Origin: Thinopyrum elongatum
Taxonomy: Eukaryota > Streptophyta > Magnoliopsida > Poales > Poaceae
Reading direction: 5' to 3'
Assembly (NCBI GenBank): GCA_011799875.1
Contig: JAAAXO010000148.1
Span: 51,351 to 115,350 of the forward strand
Length of the DNA: 64,000 nt
Shown: one piece after another, positions 9,946 through 22,756 of the stretch
Layout of the letters: the number at the start of each line of letters is the position of its first letter
Numbering within the stretch: the first letter of the stretch is position 1
The notes under the pieces: model-generated
The model's input: only the letters and a program-made list of their open reading frames with translations
Database searches by the model: none
What the model was told of the DNA's origin: nothing
Position numbers and translations under genes: made by a program

Positions 9946-12900
9946 ATTTGGAATCGATGAATTAAACAAACTTGTTGAACATCGAGTTATCCAAGACGTA
10001 ATATTTACATTAAAACTATTATTGTGTGGCACCCCGGCTCATAGAGACCGGAACACCCCGTATTCCAGCCCAGAGATCAAGTCTTCTGGAATATGGCACT
10101 GCTTGGCATAGAACAAATCAGCTCTTTATTACAAATGATATGGATACAAGGGTTCCGATATAACAGGGAATTACATCGGCACCGCGACACTACGCCTACT
10201 AAGGTTGCTCTATGCTAGCAGCAGAACAACTCGAAGCAGCGGAATAACTTCTAGCAGTGGAACAATGACGACAAACAATGGACTCCACTCCGCAGGGACT
10301 CTGGCTGGAACGCGTATCCTAGCTTGCAAACTCGGGATCCTCGGCAATCAAGCAAACACGGCATGACCTGCAAACTGGCATGACACGCCAGGTGAGTACT
10401 TTGAATGTACTCGCAAGCTCACACAACCAAAGCAATCAAGACAAGCAATATCATGGCATTTACAGGTTAAAGCAATGATAAACATGATACCACTAGCACA
10501 TTATAAGCATGGCATGAACTTATGAACATGATGATACTAGCATGCAGCATGTTTAAACTATCATGATACAACTTACAATGTTCGGGGTTATCTCGTAACC
10601 ACCACATGTACCACTTACCATCGTGGACATCACACGATCACCTCAGGATCAAATCAAGCTTGGTATTACCAATACCGTAGTAATCCTTACCTAGCCACAA
10701 GGAGCTTGATCCTTACCCATGATTATCGCATAACACCACAAACATCAACCAGCTTCGGTATCCACGATACCACTGTGATCCTCTCTCGATCACATAAAGA
10801 TCAACCAACTTCTTTCCTCATCGAACCGGGGTTATCATTAAGCAGGTTATTATTACTGTTGACCCATAGTGTGACCTACTATGAACTGAGCCCATATCCA
10901 CGGGCGCGGCTATCGATAGATTATACACTCTACAGAGGTTAGTACACTATACCCACACTACGAAACCCAAGGCCTCGTACTCCCATTCGGGTGGACCAAC
11001 GGCGTTCCGACAAAACCGATCTATTGCATGACACTCTCCCGGCCACTCCGACAAACTCCCCTTTGGGCTAAGTCATGGGTGGCCCCGATGCCACACTGGA
11101 CATCCAACGGCCACCATCGTGGCAAAACAAAAATGGTCCCAAACGGGGACATGAGCTCAATACCAACACGGGCACACAAGGCTTATGTCCACCTACCTGA
11201 TTAGGATAGCGCATGCCCATAACCTTCCCTAGTTAGAGGACACCGGCGAGAGGCATGACAATAGACCGCATTAGGGTCTTCCCATAAAGACAAATGTGGC
11301 TGCACTGGTCAGCTCGTCTCGATGGCACTATGACTCAGCCAACAGGTGTTCAAGTTCGATTAATGTCCGGTTAAACTTGAATGAGGATGAGCTGAGTCAT
11401 GATAACATGATGAAATAACAATGCACATGAACATGATATCAACATGAGCATGGATGGTAAGCATAACCATTAACATATGAATCCTAGCAACAATATTTAT
11501 TCTACTGATGCACATGAGCATGGCATACCGATGATCCTGAATAGCACAAGTATAATAACACCTTAGATGAACATAGCATGATCACTAGCATCAGAAAAAG
11601 ACTTACTAGAATATAACATGATAATAATACTATCAGGTAATCATTTAACCAACAGATGCAAAATGATCATATCGTAAAGATAAGCACGGATTCACGAGCA
11701 TATAGCATTCAGAAAATATTAACATGCACAAACAACTTTAATATTCAAGTTGAAAACCATGGCTACTGCAAGGCTCTCATGCAAGTGGCTGTCGTGGCTT
11801 GCCTGGGGATGAAGAATACTCCGGGAAGAAGTGCGGTGAAGTCGCGGAACGATTCGCCGGAAAAGATTCTCTCTCAGAGGGGGCTAGATAAGGGCAAGGG
11901 CAAAGTGGTCATTTCTAGTATGTGACAACATAGTGAAAATGGTACCAAAAGATCGGGCTCGACGAGAAGAAGACGTGGGCTTTGGAATCACCTGATCCGC
12001 AGTTACGGTTGCGAAGATACGGACGGAAGAAGAACAGGGACTAATATGCAAAAATTTCCTCACAAACAAGTCCCTGGCGGCTGAAAACAGAAAGCGCCTT
12101 TTCTGAGAATGCGTTTCTGCACAGAGAAGGCGTATTTCCAGCCGAAGTAGAGGCAGAGTACGCTTTCTAATTTAGAAAGCGTATTTGATGAAAAACCGCC
12201 TCCACTTATGCTGACTAGGATAGGCTTAGAGTCACTTACGCGTGGGGTCCGCTGGGCCTTCTCTCTTTCCTCCCATTTCCTTCTTCTTCCTCTCGTCCCT
12301 CCCAACAGGAAACAGAGGCGGGGCAGGGGTGGCTCGACCAGCGGCGGGCCTGCCCGGCTCCGGCGGTCTCCGGCCGAGGTGAGGCCACCGGCGGCCTCGG
12401 TGGACCACGCCGCACCCGTTCAGCTCCAGCGCGGGCGCCGGGAGGAAGCAGAGATGCCGCAGCTCGAGGCAACAGAGAGCGGGGGTGGGAGGTAACCGTT
12501 CTAGGGGGCGGCGGCCTCAGGTACTCCGGCGATGGGGCGAGGGGTGGGAGAGGTGCGCCGGTGAGTGGGGAAACTAGTGGAGAGATCACGGGGTGGAGGA
12601 GGAGCTCAGCTGGCCGGAATTTAGGCCGAGGCCAAGGTGGCCATGGTGGACGGCGTCGGACAGAGGCGAGGTGGAGGGGCTCCGGTGGACTAGGAGGGCG
12701 GAGAAGAGAGCGGCGAGCTGCGGAGGAGCGCGGCCAAGCTATTTATAGCCGAGGGAGAGCTCGGGAGCGCTCGAGAAGCTCCGGCCGGCCGGACAATGGA
12801 GGAGCAGGGCAGGTTTGCGTCACGGGCACGGCCAACGCGACTCAACGGTGATGAGACCAGACTGGGAAGCGGCACAGGACGAGGCAGGGGATCACAGGGG

Positions 12901-14126
12901 AGCTCCAGGACACGAAGAAATCTCGCGAAGATGAGGTATGGGCGAGGCCAGGGGGCTCCACTTGCAGAGCACGCCGATGTGCATGCCAGCCACGCAGTCA
13001 CCGTGTGAACTGGCGCACACGGTTGCACCCTGGCCGGTCGACCATGTCCAGTAGATTGGCCATTCGTCATAGAGAGCCAAGGAGGAAAGAAACGAGAACA
13101 GGGAGCCACGAGGTGACTAGAGGTAGCTCGAAGACAATTGAGCAGGAAGGTGTTTGTAGTGGGGTGGGGAACACATACATGGAGATGAAGCATGACGTTT
13201 GGCAGGGTGTGATCATACACTAAGATTATCATGTTGACAAAGTTTCAGCTCAAAACAATGAAGATAGCTAGCACTTGTTGTACAATGTACCAAACTGGAC
13301 AGGAATGCAAATCTTGAAGTGGCACTCACATGCTAGATTGGATTGAGCTGAAAATGGTCATGTCATGATGATTTAGGAATATGAGGGTGCCATAAAATTT
13401 TCATACCATTTGGATATGCCAAAATGGTACTTCCTTCACAATGCACCTCTCTGCACAGAATTTTAGGAAAACTGTAGAGGGTAAATGGCTAGATAAAATG
13501 AGCCCAACTTTGGTAGAGAGGGTTTATATGTGTAGGAGAAGTTCCTGATAAATTTTCAGAAATAATGAAGCAATATAAAATATACTTGCTTCACAACCTG
13601 AAAATCTGACCAGAAACCAGGATTTGATGGTGTGCTCACATAGATTATTAGATAGAGCTCAAAATTGGTGGAGAGTCATGAAATGAGCACATGAAGGAGC
13701 TTGCAAAATTTCAACTCATTTGGATACTCCTAGCTAGTGCTTCCTTCACAAAGGCTTCCATCTGACATAAACTTTGGAAATTTGCTGAGGAAGATTCACT
13801 AGGCAAATTGAGTTGAATTTTCGCATGAGGCCATGATATGGATAGGAAAGAGTTCCCAAAAAGTTTGGGGGCAAGCAATCAAAGATAAATAGCATTTCCT
13901 TCTCAAAAAGCCACTTAGGGCAAAATGAGAAAAGGAATATTTGTGAATTATCTTTATGATGCCAAGGAAGGGTTTTGGCATATCTGTGGAAGATATGACC
14001 CAAAAAAATTATGAGAATTATTTGGAAGACAGAAATATAGGTTGCTTCACAACCTAGGGAAAAAAGAATTATTCCTTTAATAGAAAAAGGAATATTCTCA
14101 AGAAAAGAATATTGAGATTGGTCCAT

Positions 14127-15046
14127 GATGAGGACATCAATACCACTGTTACACCCACAGCCCCTGCTTCTATACATACTGGACCAATTACTAGAGCTCG
14201 CGCACGTCAATTAAAATATCAGGTACTTTCGTTTCTTGGTAATGATTCTAAAGTTCATGAGAATATGATGCTGCCTAAATTGGATACATTTGTTTTGCTT
14301 ACAAATGAAGGGCCTAGCTTGGACAAGAAAGAGGAACCTTGGAGCAAGTTCAAGCATGGAGATGATGGCATGCACAAGGGGAACAAGAACGGAGTTACAA
14401 GTGATGATTTCAGGACTTTGAAGCCACCATAATGAGTGCAGGAAGCCTTGGACGAAATATACAAGATGTCACTTCATAAATTTCGTCCAGAGGCTATTAT
14501 AGGTGCTGCGTCACCTTATTATTGGGCCAGGCCCATGTAATTTCGAAATACTTGAGTATAAGCTGTTTTTAGAGTCCGTATGTGTGGGGAAACAGAGATA
14601 GGGTTGGTTTCGGACCCCTCCTTCAAGGGCCACGAAATCCCCTCCTCTTCCTCCATATATACAGCCCTTAGGGCACCGTTTAGACTTTGGGTTTTGTTTA
14701 GATTAAAAGTTCGCCATAGCTGCAACTTCGCGTACTTCGTTTGTGTTCAACGACCAGACCAAGACGTCACAGAACCCCACCTTGATCAATAAAGCTTTCA
14801 TCTTATATTCGCAATATCCAGATTGCAAATCTTAGTTTCTTGCTTGTTCTTCGTTTGCTTGCAGGAGATAGACCCTCGTGGTCAGGTTGATTGTGCTCCG
14901 GCGTGGTCAATAACCTCTCGGAGTTGGTTTAGCGATTGCTAAGGCGCGACGTCCTCGCACGTTCGTAGTCGGATCGTCAAAGTCTACTCCACCAAAAACG
15001 ATAGCTATCATCTCATCGAAAGATCGGGACACCCTCGCCTCTATCA
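14127..15046 (+). repeat. C1 LTR-a, CRM LTR (920 bp)
   Basis: Complete LTR with a 2-bp deletion in the GGGGAAACAGAGATAG stretch relative to other copies. Its CA end joins directly to TGCTGGGTAAG, a position deep in the 5' leader, so the PBS and about 1 kb of leader are missing. Confidence 0.93.
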
Positions 15047-15170
15047 TGCTGGGTAAGAACTGGTAAGAATTTGAGATTTGCTTGACGGATTTGTGACACC
15101 ACACCACACCACCACCACTTTCTAGTAGTCTGTAGGATCATATTCTTGTGTGTTTCTATTGCTGCTAACC

Positions 15171-17579
15171 ATGGCAGGATCACAAGCCGACGAGATTGAC
15201 TGGGAGAACATGACGAACAAGGAGTTGCATGATAAATTTCAGCAAATGATGAGTGGCCAGGTGGGAGATGTGCTAAACAGATTTGAAGAGGCCATGGAGA
15301 AGATAGATGGCATGGAGAAGTCGTTCGAGACAAAGCTGGATAACAAGTTTAATGAATTGCTCACGCGTCTTCCCCAACCACCACCGGCTGCACCTGTCGC
15401 ACCTCTGCAACGACAACAACAACGCCCCCTTCCAAATCAGTTCGGATGAGCGAAGCGTGTTCCTCTTGAGGATGGCCAAACTTCTGGTGCTGCTGTACCT
15501 ACTGTTGATGCTTCTTTGGCTTCTGCTCCTGCTGCTGCTGGTGCCGAGGAGGAGGATGATTACGCGGGCGATTATGAGGATGAGGTTGATCAAAATCATA
15601 ACTACGTGCAACCACCAGCACCAGGTCGTCCACATGCAAATAATCGCAATGGTAGGTCTGCACCACCACTTCAGGTACGAGATCATGACCATCTTCCTAA
15701 ATTAAAATTGAATATTCCACCATTCGAGGGTAGATATGTTCCTGATATATATCTTACTTGGGAGTTAGAAACTGAACAACGTTTTACATGTTTACAATAT
15801 CCCGAGGAACGACGTGTTGCTGCTGCTGTTTGTGCTTTCACTAGTTTTGCATGTGTATGGTGGTCTGAACATTGTAGATTATATCCTATTCCAGCTACGT
15901 GGGCTGCTTTGAAAACTGCTAGGCGTACTCGTTGGGTTCCACCATATTATCAACGTGAATTACTTCAAAAATTGCAGCGCTTAAGACAAGGAAAAAATTC
16001 TGTAGAAGAATATTATCAGGAATTACAAACTGGCATGATTAGATGTGGTATTGTTGAGGAGAATGAAGCTATGCTTGCACGTTTCATGGGTGGATTAAAT
16101 AGAGAGATTCAGACCATTCTAGAGTATAAGGAGTATAATAATATCACTCGTTTATTCCATCTTGCTTGTAAAGCTGAACGTGAAGTGCAGGATCGACAGG
16201 CATTGGCGCGAACTAATTTTTCTGCAGGTCGATCTTCATCATGGACACCGCGTGCCTCCTCTACTCCCACACGTCCAACTGCGGCACCACTGACTTCAGC
16301 CGCCAATTCCAACCGAGATATAAGAAAACAGGCACCACCACCACCATCTGCCAAGAGTACACCCTCTGGGCCTGCCCAGAGCTCTTCTTCATCTATGGCA
16401 TCAACAGGGCACACACGTGATATTATTTGTCGTCGTTGTAAGGGAAGAGGTCATTATGCGAGAGAATGCCAATCTCCGCGTGTTATGATTGCTACTGAGG
16501 ATGGTGGGTATGAGTCCGCTAGTGACTATGATGAGGAGACTTTGGCTCTTATTACAAGTGAAGAACACGGTGGAGATGATTCTGATCATGAGACGCAATA
16601 CATGGCTCCTGAAGACGCTGACAGGTATGAATGTTTAGTTGCTCAACGTGTTTTGAGTGTGCAGGTCACACAAGCTGAGCAAAATCAGAGGCATAATTTG
16701 TTCCATACAAAGGGAGTTGTGAAGGAACGTTCTGTTCGCGTCATCATAGATGGAGGGAGCTGCAACAACTTGGCTAGCATGGAGCTGGTGGAGAAGCTAT
16801 CTCTCACCACAAGACCACATCCACATCCTTACTATATCCAATGGTTCAACAACAGCGGCAAGGTTAAGGTAACACGTACTGTTCGTGTGCATTTTAGTAT
16901 CTCTACATATGCTGATTATGTTGATTGTGATGTGGTACCCATGCAAGCATGTTCATTATTACTTGGTAGACCATGGCAATTTGATAAAAATTCTGTACAC
17001 CATGGTAGAAACAATCAGTATACTCTTGTTCATAAGGATAAACATATTACTTTGCTTCCTATGACTCCTGATTCTATTTTGAAAGATGATATTAATAGAG
17101 CTAGTAAAGCAAAACACGAGAAAAATAAGAGTGAAAATCAGATTGTGGCAAAAGAATTTGAGCAACAAATGAAGCCTAATAATAAACCATCTAGTGTTGC
17201 TTCTGAAATTAAATTGAAAAGTGCATGCTTACTTGCCACCAAATCTGATATTGATGATCTAGATTTCAGCAATTCTGTTTGCTATGCTTTTGTGTGCAAA
17301 GAGGCGTTATTTTCATTCGAGGACGTGCCTTCCTCTTTGCCTCCTGCGGTCACTAACATTTTGCAGGAGTTCGCTGACGTCTTTCCACAAGACGTGCCAC
17401 CGGGATTACAACCTATTCGCGGGATTGAGCATCAGATTGACTTAATTCCCGGTGCTTCGTTGCCAAACCGTGCGCCATACCGTACCAATCCAGAGGAGAC
17501 GAAGGAGATTATGCGTCAAGTACAGGAGTTGCTCGACAAAGGTTATATACGCGAATCCCTTAGTCCTTGTGCTGTTCCT
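15171..17579 (+). pseudogene. CRM gag-protease-RT start, with nonsense codon
   Basis: Starts at ATG 15171 in ACCATGG ([13 protein letters not shown]). An in-frame TGA at 15447-15449 replaces the CGA arginine codon seen in the other copies (NQFGRAKR), and the same frame then stays open to the end. Gag carries the YYQELQTGM...[17 protein letters not shown] capsid signature, followed by the zinc knuckle [14 protein letters not shown] and protease IDGGS. It stops early in RT ([10 protein letters not shown]) at 17579, where it joins an LTR already truncated by 133 bp. The frame continues into the LTR CR tail to TAA at 17753. It lacks most of RT, RNase H and integrase. Confidence 0.9.
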
Positions 17580-18368
17580 GAGAATATGATGCTGCCTAAA
17601 TTGGATACATTTGTTTTGCTTACAAATGAAGGGCCTAGCTTGGACAAGAAAGAGGAACCTTGGAGCAAGTTCAAGCATGGAGATGATGGCATGCACAAGG
17701 GGAACAAGAACGGAGTTACAAGTGATGATTTCAGGACTTTGAAGCCACCATAATGAGTGCAGGAAGCCTTGGACGAAATATACAAGATGTCACTTCATAA
17801 ATTTCGTCCAGAGGCTATTATAGGTGCTGCGTCACCTTATTATTGGGCCAGGCCCATGTAATTTAGAAATACTTGAGTATAGGCTGTTTTTAGAGTCCGT
17901 ATGTGTGGGGAAACAAGAGATAGGGTTGGTTTCGGACCCCTCCTTCAAGGGCCACGAAATCCCCTCCTCTTCCTCCATATATACAGCCCTTAGGGCACCG
18001 TTTAGACTTTGGGTTTTGTTTAGATTAAAAGTTCGCCATAGCTGCAACTTCGCGTACTTCGTTTGTGTTCAACGACCAGACCAAGACGTCACAGAACCCC
18101 ACTTCGATCAATAAAGCTTTCATCTTATATTCGCAATATCCAGATTGCAAATCTTAGTTTCTTGCTTGTTCTTCGTTTGCTTGCAGGAGATAGACCCTCG
18201 GGGTCAGGTTGATTGTGCTCCGGCGTGGTCAATAACCTCTCGGAGTTGGTTTAGCGATTGCTAAGGCGCGACGTCCTCGCACGTTCGTAGTCGGATCGTC
18301 AAAGTCTACTCCACCAAAAACGATAGATATCATCTCATCGAAAGATCGGGACACCCTCGCCTCTATCA
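17580..18368 (+). repeat. C1 LTR-b, 5'-truncated CRM LTR (789 bp)
   Basis: Begins at LTR position 134 (GAGAATATGATGCTGCC) and runs to CTCTATCA. It is fused upstream to the RT fragment and downstream, at its CA, to an inverted gag fragment starting GTTGTTGTTGTCG. Confidence 0.92.
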
Positions 18369-18997
18369 GTTGTTGTTGTCGTTGCAGAGGTGCGACAGGT
18401 GCAGCCGGTGGTGGTTGGGGAAGACGCGTGAGCAATTCATTAAACTTGTTATCCAGCTTTGTCTCGAACGACTTCTCCATGCCATCTATCTTCTCCATGG
18501 CCTCTTCAAATCTGTTTAGCACATCTCCCACCTGGCCACTCATCATTTGCTGAAATTTATCATGCAACTCCTTGTTCGTCATGTTCTCCCAGTCAATCTC
18601 GTCGGCTTGTGATCCTGCCATGGTTAGCAGCAACAGAAACACACAAGAATATGATCCTACAGACTACTAGAAAGTGGTGGTGGTGTGGTGCGGTGTCACA
18701 AATCCGTCAAGCAAATCTCAAATTCTTACCAGTTCTTACCCAGCAGCAGGTGGTGATCGGCAACCTTTGTAGTCAAAACTCTCAGAGCTTGGACAGAGCG
18801 ATTGCCAGGTGGTGTCAAACGCACGATGTAGATGTATGTGGAGCTGGGAAGGCTTATGATATGGTAGCAAAAAGGGTCAGCAATAATCAATTCAGAGATG
18901 CAATGTTGAATAAACTCTCAACGACGGTACTGTGCTGGTCCTAGGCTAGACCGTGCTAGAGACGCGAGCCTAGAACACTAACAAAAATCACGGCGCT
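18369..18997 (-). pseudogene. Inverted CRM leader end and gag N-terminus
   Basis: Reverse-complement copy of the last part of the 5' leader and the start of gag. On the minus strand, ATG is at 18621-18619 and the frame [13 protein letters not shown]...RQQQ runs to 18369. It keeps the normal order LTR-leader-gag with the LTR at 18998-19919, but about 743 bp that include the PBS are deleted (LTR CA, AG, then CGCCGTGATTTTTG). Gag is cut after about 84 codons. Confidence 0.88.
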
Positions 18998-19919
18998 TGA
19001 TAGAGGCGAGGGTGTCCCGATCTTTCGATGAGATGATAGCTATCGTTTTTGGTGGAGTAGACTTTGACGATCCGACTATGAACGTGCGAGGACGTCGCGC
19101 CTTAGCAATCGCTAAACCAACTCCGAGAGGTTATTGACCACGCCGGAGCACAATCAACCTGACCACGAGGGTCTATCTCCTGCAAGCAAACGAAGAACAA
19201 GCAAGAAACTAAGATTTGCAATCTGGATATTGCGAATATAAGATGAAAGCTTTATTGATCAAGGTGGGGTTCTGTGACGTCTTGGTCTGGTCGTTGAACA
19301 CAAACGAAGTACGCGAAGTTGCAGCTAGGGCGAACTTTTAATCTAAACAAAACCCAAAGTCTAAACGGTGCCCTAAGGGCTGTATATATGGAGGAAGAGG
19401 AGGGGATTTCGTGGCCCTTGAAGGAGGGGTCCGAAACCAACCCTATCTCTTGTTTCCCCACACATACGGACTCTAAAAACAGCCTATACTCAAGTATTTC
19501 GAAATTACATGGGCCTGGCCCAATAATAAGGTGACGCAGCACCTATAATAGCCTCTGGACGAAATTTATGAAGTGACATCTTGTATATTTCGTCCAAGGC
19601 TTCCTGCACTCATTATGGTGGCTTCAAAGTCCTGAAATCATCACTTGTAACTCCGTTCTTGTTCCCCTTGTGCATGCCATCATCTCCATGCTTGAACATG
19701 CTCCAAGGTTCCTCTTTCTTGTCCAAGCTAGGCCCTTCATTTGTAAGCAAAACAAATGTATCCAATTTAGGCAGCATCATATTCTCATGAACTTTAGAAT
19801 CATTACCAAGAAACGAAAGTACCTGATATTTTAATTGGCGTGCGCGAGCTCTAGTAATTGGTCCAGTATGTATAGAAGCAGGGGCTGTGGGTGTAACAAT
19901 GGTATTGATGTCCTCATCA
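18998..19919 (-). repeat. C1 LTR-c, CRM LTR (922 bp, minus)
   Basis: Complete minus-strand LTR, TGATGAGG at 19919 to CTCTATCA at 18998. It follows the PPT at 19920-19932 and precedes a PBS-less leader fragment. Confidence 0.95.
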
Positions 19920-21834
19920 TCCTCCCCTTCTTGAAATGAAGTCGTCCTCGACGGAAGCTCATCTTCCTCACCCAAATAAGGCTTCAGATATGCAATGTTA
20001 AAAGTGGGACTAACCCCAAAATCTGCAGGCAGCTCAAGTTTATATGCATTATCATTTATTTTCTCTAACACCTTAAAAGGACCATCAGCACGTGGCATTA
20101 GCTTTGATTTGCGCAAATCAGGAAATCTATCCTTACGCAAATGTAACCAAACAAGATCTCCAGGTGCAAACACAACATGTTTTCTACCCTTATCTCCAGC
20201 AAGTTTATATTTAGCATTCATACGCTCAATGTTCTCCTTAGTTAACTCATGCATTTTTAAGATCAATTCAGCACGTTGTTTAGCACCAAAATTAACCTTC
20301 TCCGAAGATGGAAGAGGCAACAAATCAATTGGTGCACGAGGAAGGAAACCATACACAATTTCAAAAGGACACATCTTAGTAGTAGAATGCAATGAACGAT
20401 TATAAGCAAATTCAATATGAGGCAAGCATTCTTCCCACATTTTCTTGTTATTCTTCAAAACAGCCCTAAGCATAGTAGACAATGTTCTATTGACTACTTC
20501 AGTTTGTCCATCAGTTTGGGGGTGACATGTAGTACTAAAAAGCAGTTTAGTCCCCAACTTAGCCCATAAACATCTCCAAAAGTGGCTAAGAAATTTAGTA
20601 TCACGATCTGAAACAATAGTATTTAGCACACCATGCAAGCGTATAATTTCACGAAAGAACAAATCAGCAACATTAACAGCATCATCGCTTTTATGACATG
20701 GTATAAAGTGTGCCATTTTCGAGAACCTATCCACGACAACAAATATGCTATCCCTCCCCTTCTTTGTTCGAGGTAAACCTAAAACAAAGTCCATAGATAT
20801 ATCCTCCCAAGGAACACTAGGTACAGGCAAAGGCATATATAAACCATGAGGATTGAGTCGTGACTTAGCTTTTTGACATGTAGTGCAGCGAGCAACAAAA
20901 CGCTCAACATCCCGTCTCATCTTTGGCCAAAAGAGATGTGTAGCAAGTATATCCTCCGTCTTCTTCACGCCAAAGTGTCCCATTAATCCTCCTCCATGCG
21001 CCTCCTGCAACAACAAAAGACGAACGGAGCTAGCTGGAATGCATAGCTTGTTAGCACGAAACACAAATCCATCGTTAACGACGAACTTGTTCCATGTTCT
21101 CCCTTCCTTACAATTCTGCAATACATCTTTAAATTCAGCATCATGCACATATTGATCTTTGATGGTCTCCAAACCAAATATTTTAAAGTCAAGTTGTGAA
21201 AGCATAGTATAACGACGAGACAATGCATCAGCAATAACATTTTCTTTACCCTTCTTGTGTTTCATGACATAAGGGAAAGTCTCAATAAATTCAACCCATT
21301 TAGCATGTCTACGGTTCAGTTTTGCTTGACTTTTAATGTGTTTCAAAGATTCATGATCAGAATGTATAACAAATTCTTTGGGCCATAAATAATGTTGCCA
21401 TGTTTCTAAGGTCCGAACAAGAGCATATAATTCTTTATCATAAGTAGAATAGTTCAGACTAGGCCCACTCAATTTTTCAGAAAAGTATGCAACAGGTTTG
21501 CCATCTTGTAATAAAACACCTCCTAATCCAATTCCACTAGCATCACCATCAAGCTCAAAAGTCTTATTAAAATCAGGAAGTTGGAGTAAAGGAGCATGTG
21601 TCAACTTATCTTTCAATACCGTGAAGGCTTCTTCCTGTGAGGTACCCCAAACAAAAGGCACATCCTTCTTTGTAAGCTCATTGAGAGGTGCAGCAATGGT
21701 GATGAAATCTCTCACAAAACGCCTATAGAAACCAGCGAGTCCAAGAAAACTCCTCACTTGAGTGACCGTTTTGGGCTGTGGCCAACTCTCAATAGCTTCA
21801 ATCTTGGCTTTATCAACTTCAACTCCCTGTGGAG
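19920..21834 (-). pseudogene. CRM pol fragment: RT end, RNase H, integrase
   Basis: Minus-strand frame starting at [19 protein letters not shown] (RT thumb), then RNase H (here [12 protein letters not shown], with ECD changed to EGD/DGD context), the integrase zinc domain around CTTCQKAKS, and core motifs [16 protein letters not shown] and [10 protein letters not shown]. It continues through the integrase C-terminus and PPT into LTR-c, ending at TAA 19613. The fragment opens exactly at the CA end of LTR-d, in frame with a translation of the LTR U5, so the open frame extends upstream without being a real gene start. The RT catalytic YFDD is missing. Confidence 0.88.
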
Positions 21835-22756
21835 TGATAGAGGCGAGGGTGTCCCGATCTTTCGATGAGATGATAGCTATCGTTTTTGGTGGAGTAGACT
21901 TTGACAATCCGACTACGAACGTGCGAGGATGTCGCGCCTTAGCAATCGCTAAACCAACTCCTAGAGGTTATTGACCACGCCGGAGCACAATCAACCTGAC
22001 CACGAGGGTCTATCTCCTGCAAGCAAACGAAGAACAAGCAAGAAACTAAGATTTGCAATCTGGATATTGCGAATATAAGATGAAAGCTTTATTGATCAAG
22101 GTGGGGTTCTGTGACGTCTTGGTCTGGTCGTTGAACACAAACGAAGTACGCGAAGTTGCAGCTATGGCGAACTTTTAATCTAAACAAAACCCAAAGTCTA
22201 AACGGTGACCTAAGGGCTGTATATATGGAGGAAGAGGGGGGGATTTCGTGGCCCTTGAAGGAGGGGTCCGAAACCAACCCTATCTCTTCTTTCCCCACAC
22301 ATACGGACCCTAAAAATAGCCTATACTCAAGTATTTCGAAATTACATGGGCCTGGCCCAATAATAAGGTGACGCAGCACCTATAATAGCCTCTGGACGAA
22401 ATTTATGAAGTGGCATCTTGTATATTTCGTCCAAGGCTTCCTGCACTCCTTATGGTGGCTTCAAAGTCCTGAAATCATCACTTGTAACTCCGTTCTTATT
22501 CCCCTTGTGCATGCCATCATCTCCATGCTTGAACTTGCTCCAAGGTTCCTCTTTCTTGTCCAAGCTAGGCCCTTCATTTGTAAGCAAAACAAATGTATCC
22601 AATTTAGGCAGCATCATATTCTCATGAACTTTAGAATCATTACCAAGAAACGAAAGTACCTGATAATTTAATTGGCGTGCGCGAGCTCTAGTAATTGGTC
22701 CAGTATGTATAGAAGCAGGGGCTATGGGTGTAACAATGGTATTGATATCCTCATCA
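21835..22756 (-). repeat. C1 LTR-d, CRM LTR (922 bp, minus)
   Basis: Complete minus-strand LTR. Its TG end at 22756 follows a normal PPT. Its CA end at 21835 is fused to the RT thumb region instead of a PBS. Confidence 0.95.

Noticed and set aside
12208..13232. Several 70-180 codon ORFs on both strands in a GC-rich area, repeated at 47683-48871
   Set aside because: They lie in the LARD LTRs. The two copies keep different frames and lengths, and high GC explains the open frames.
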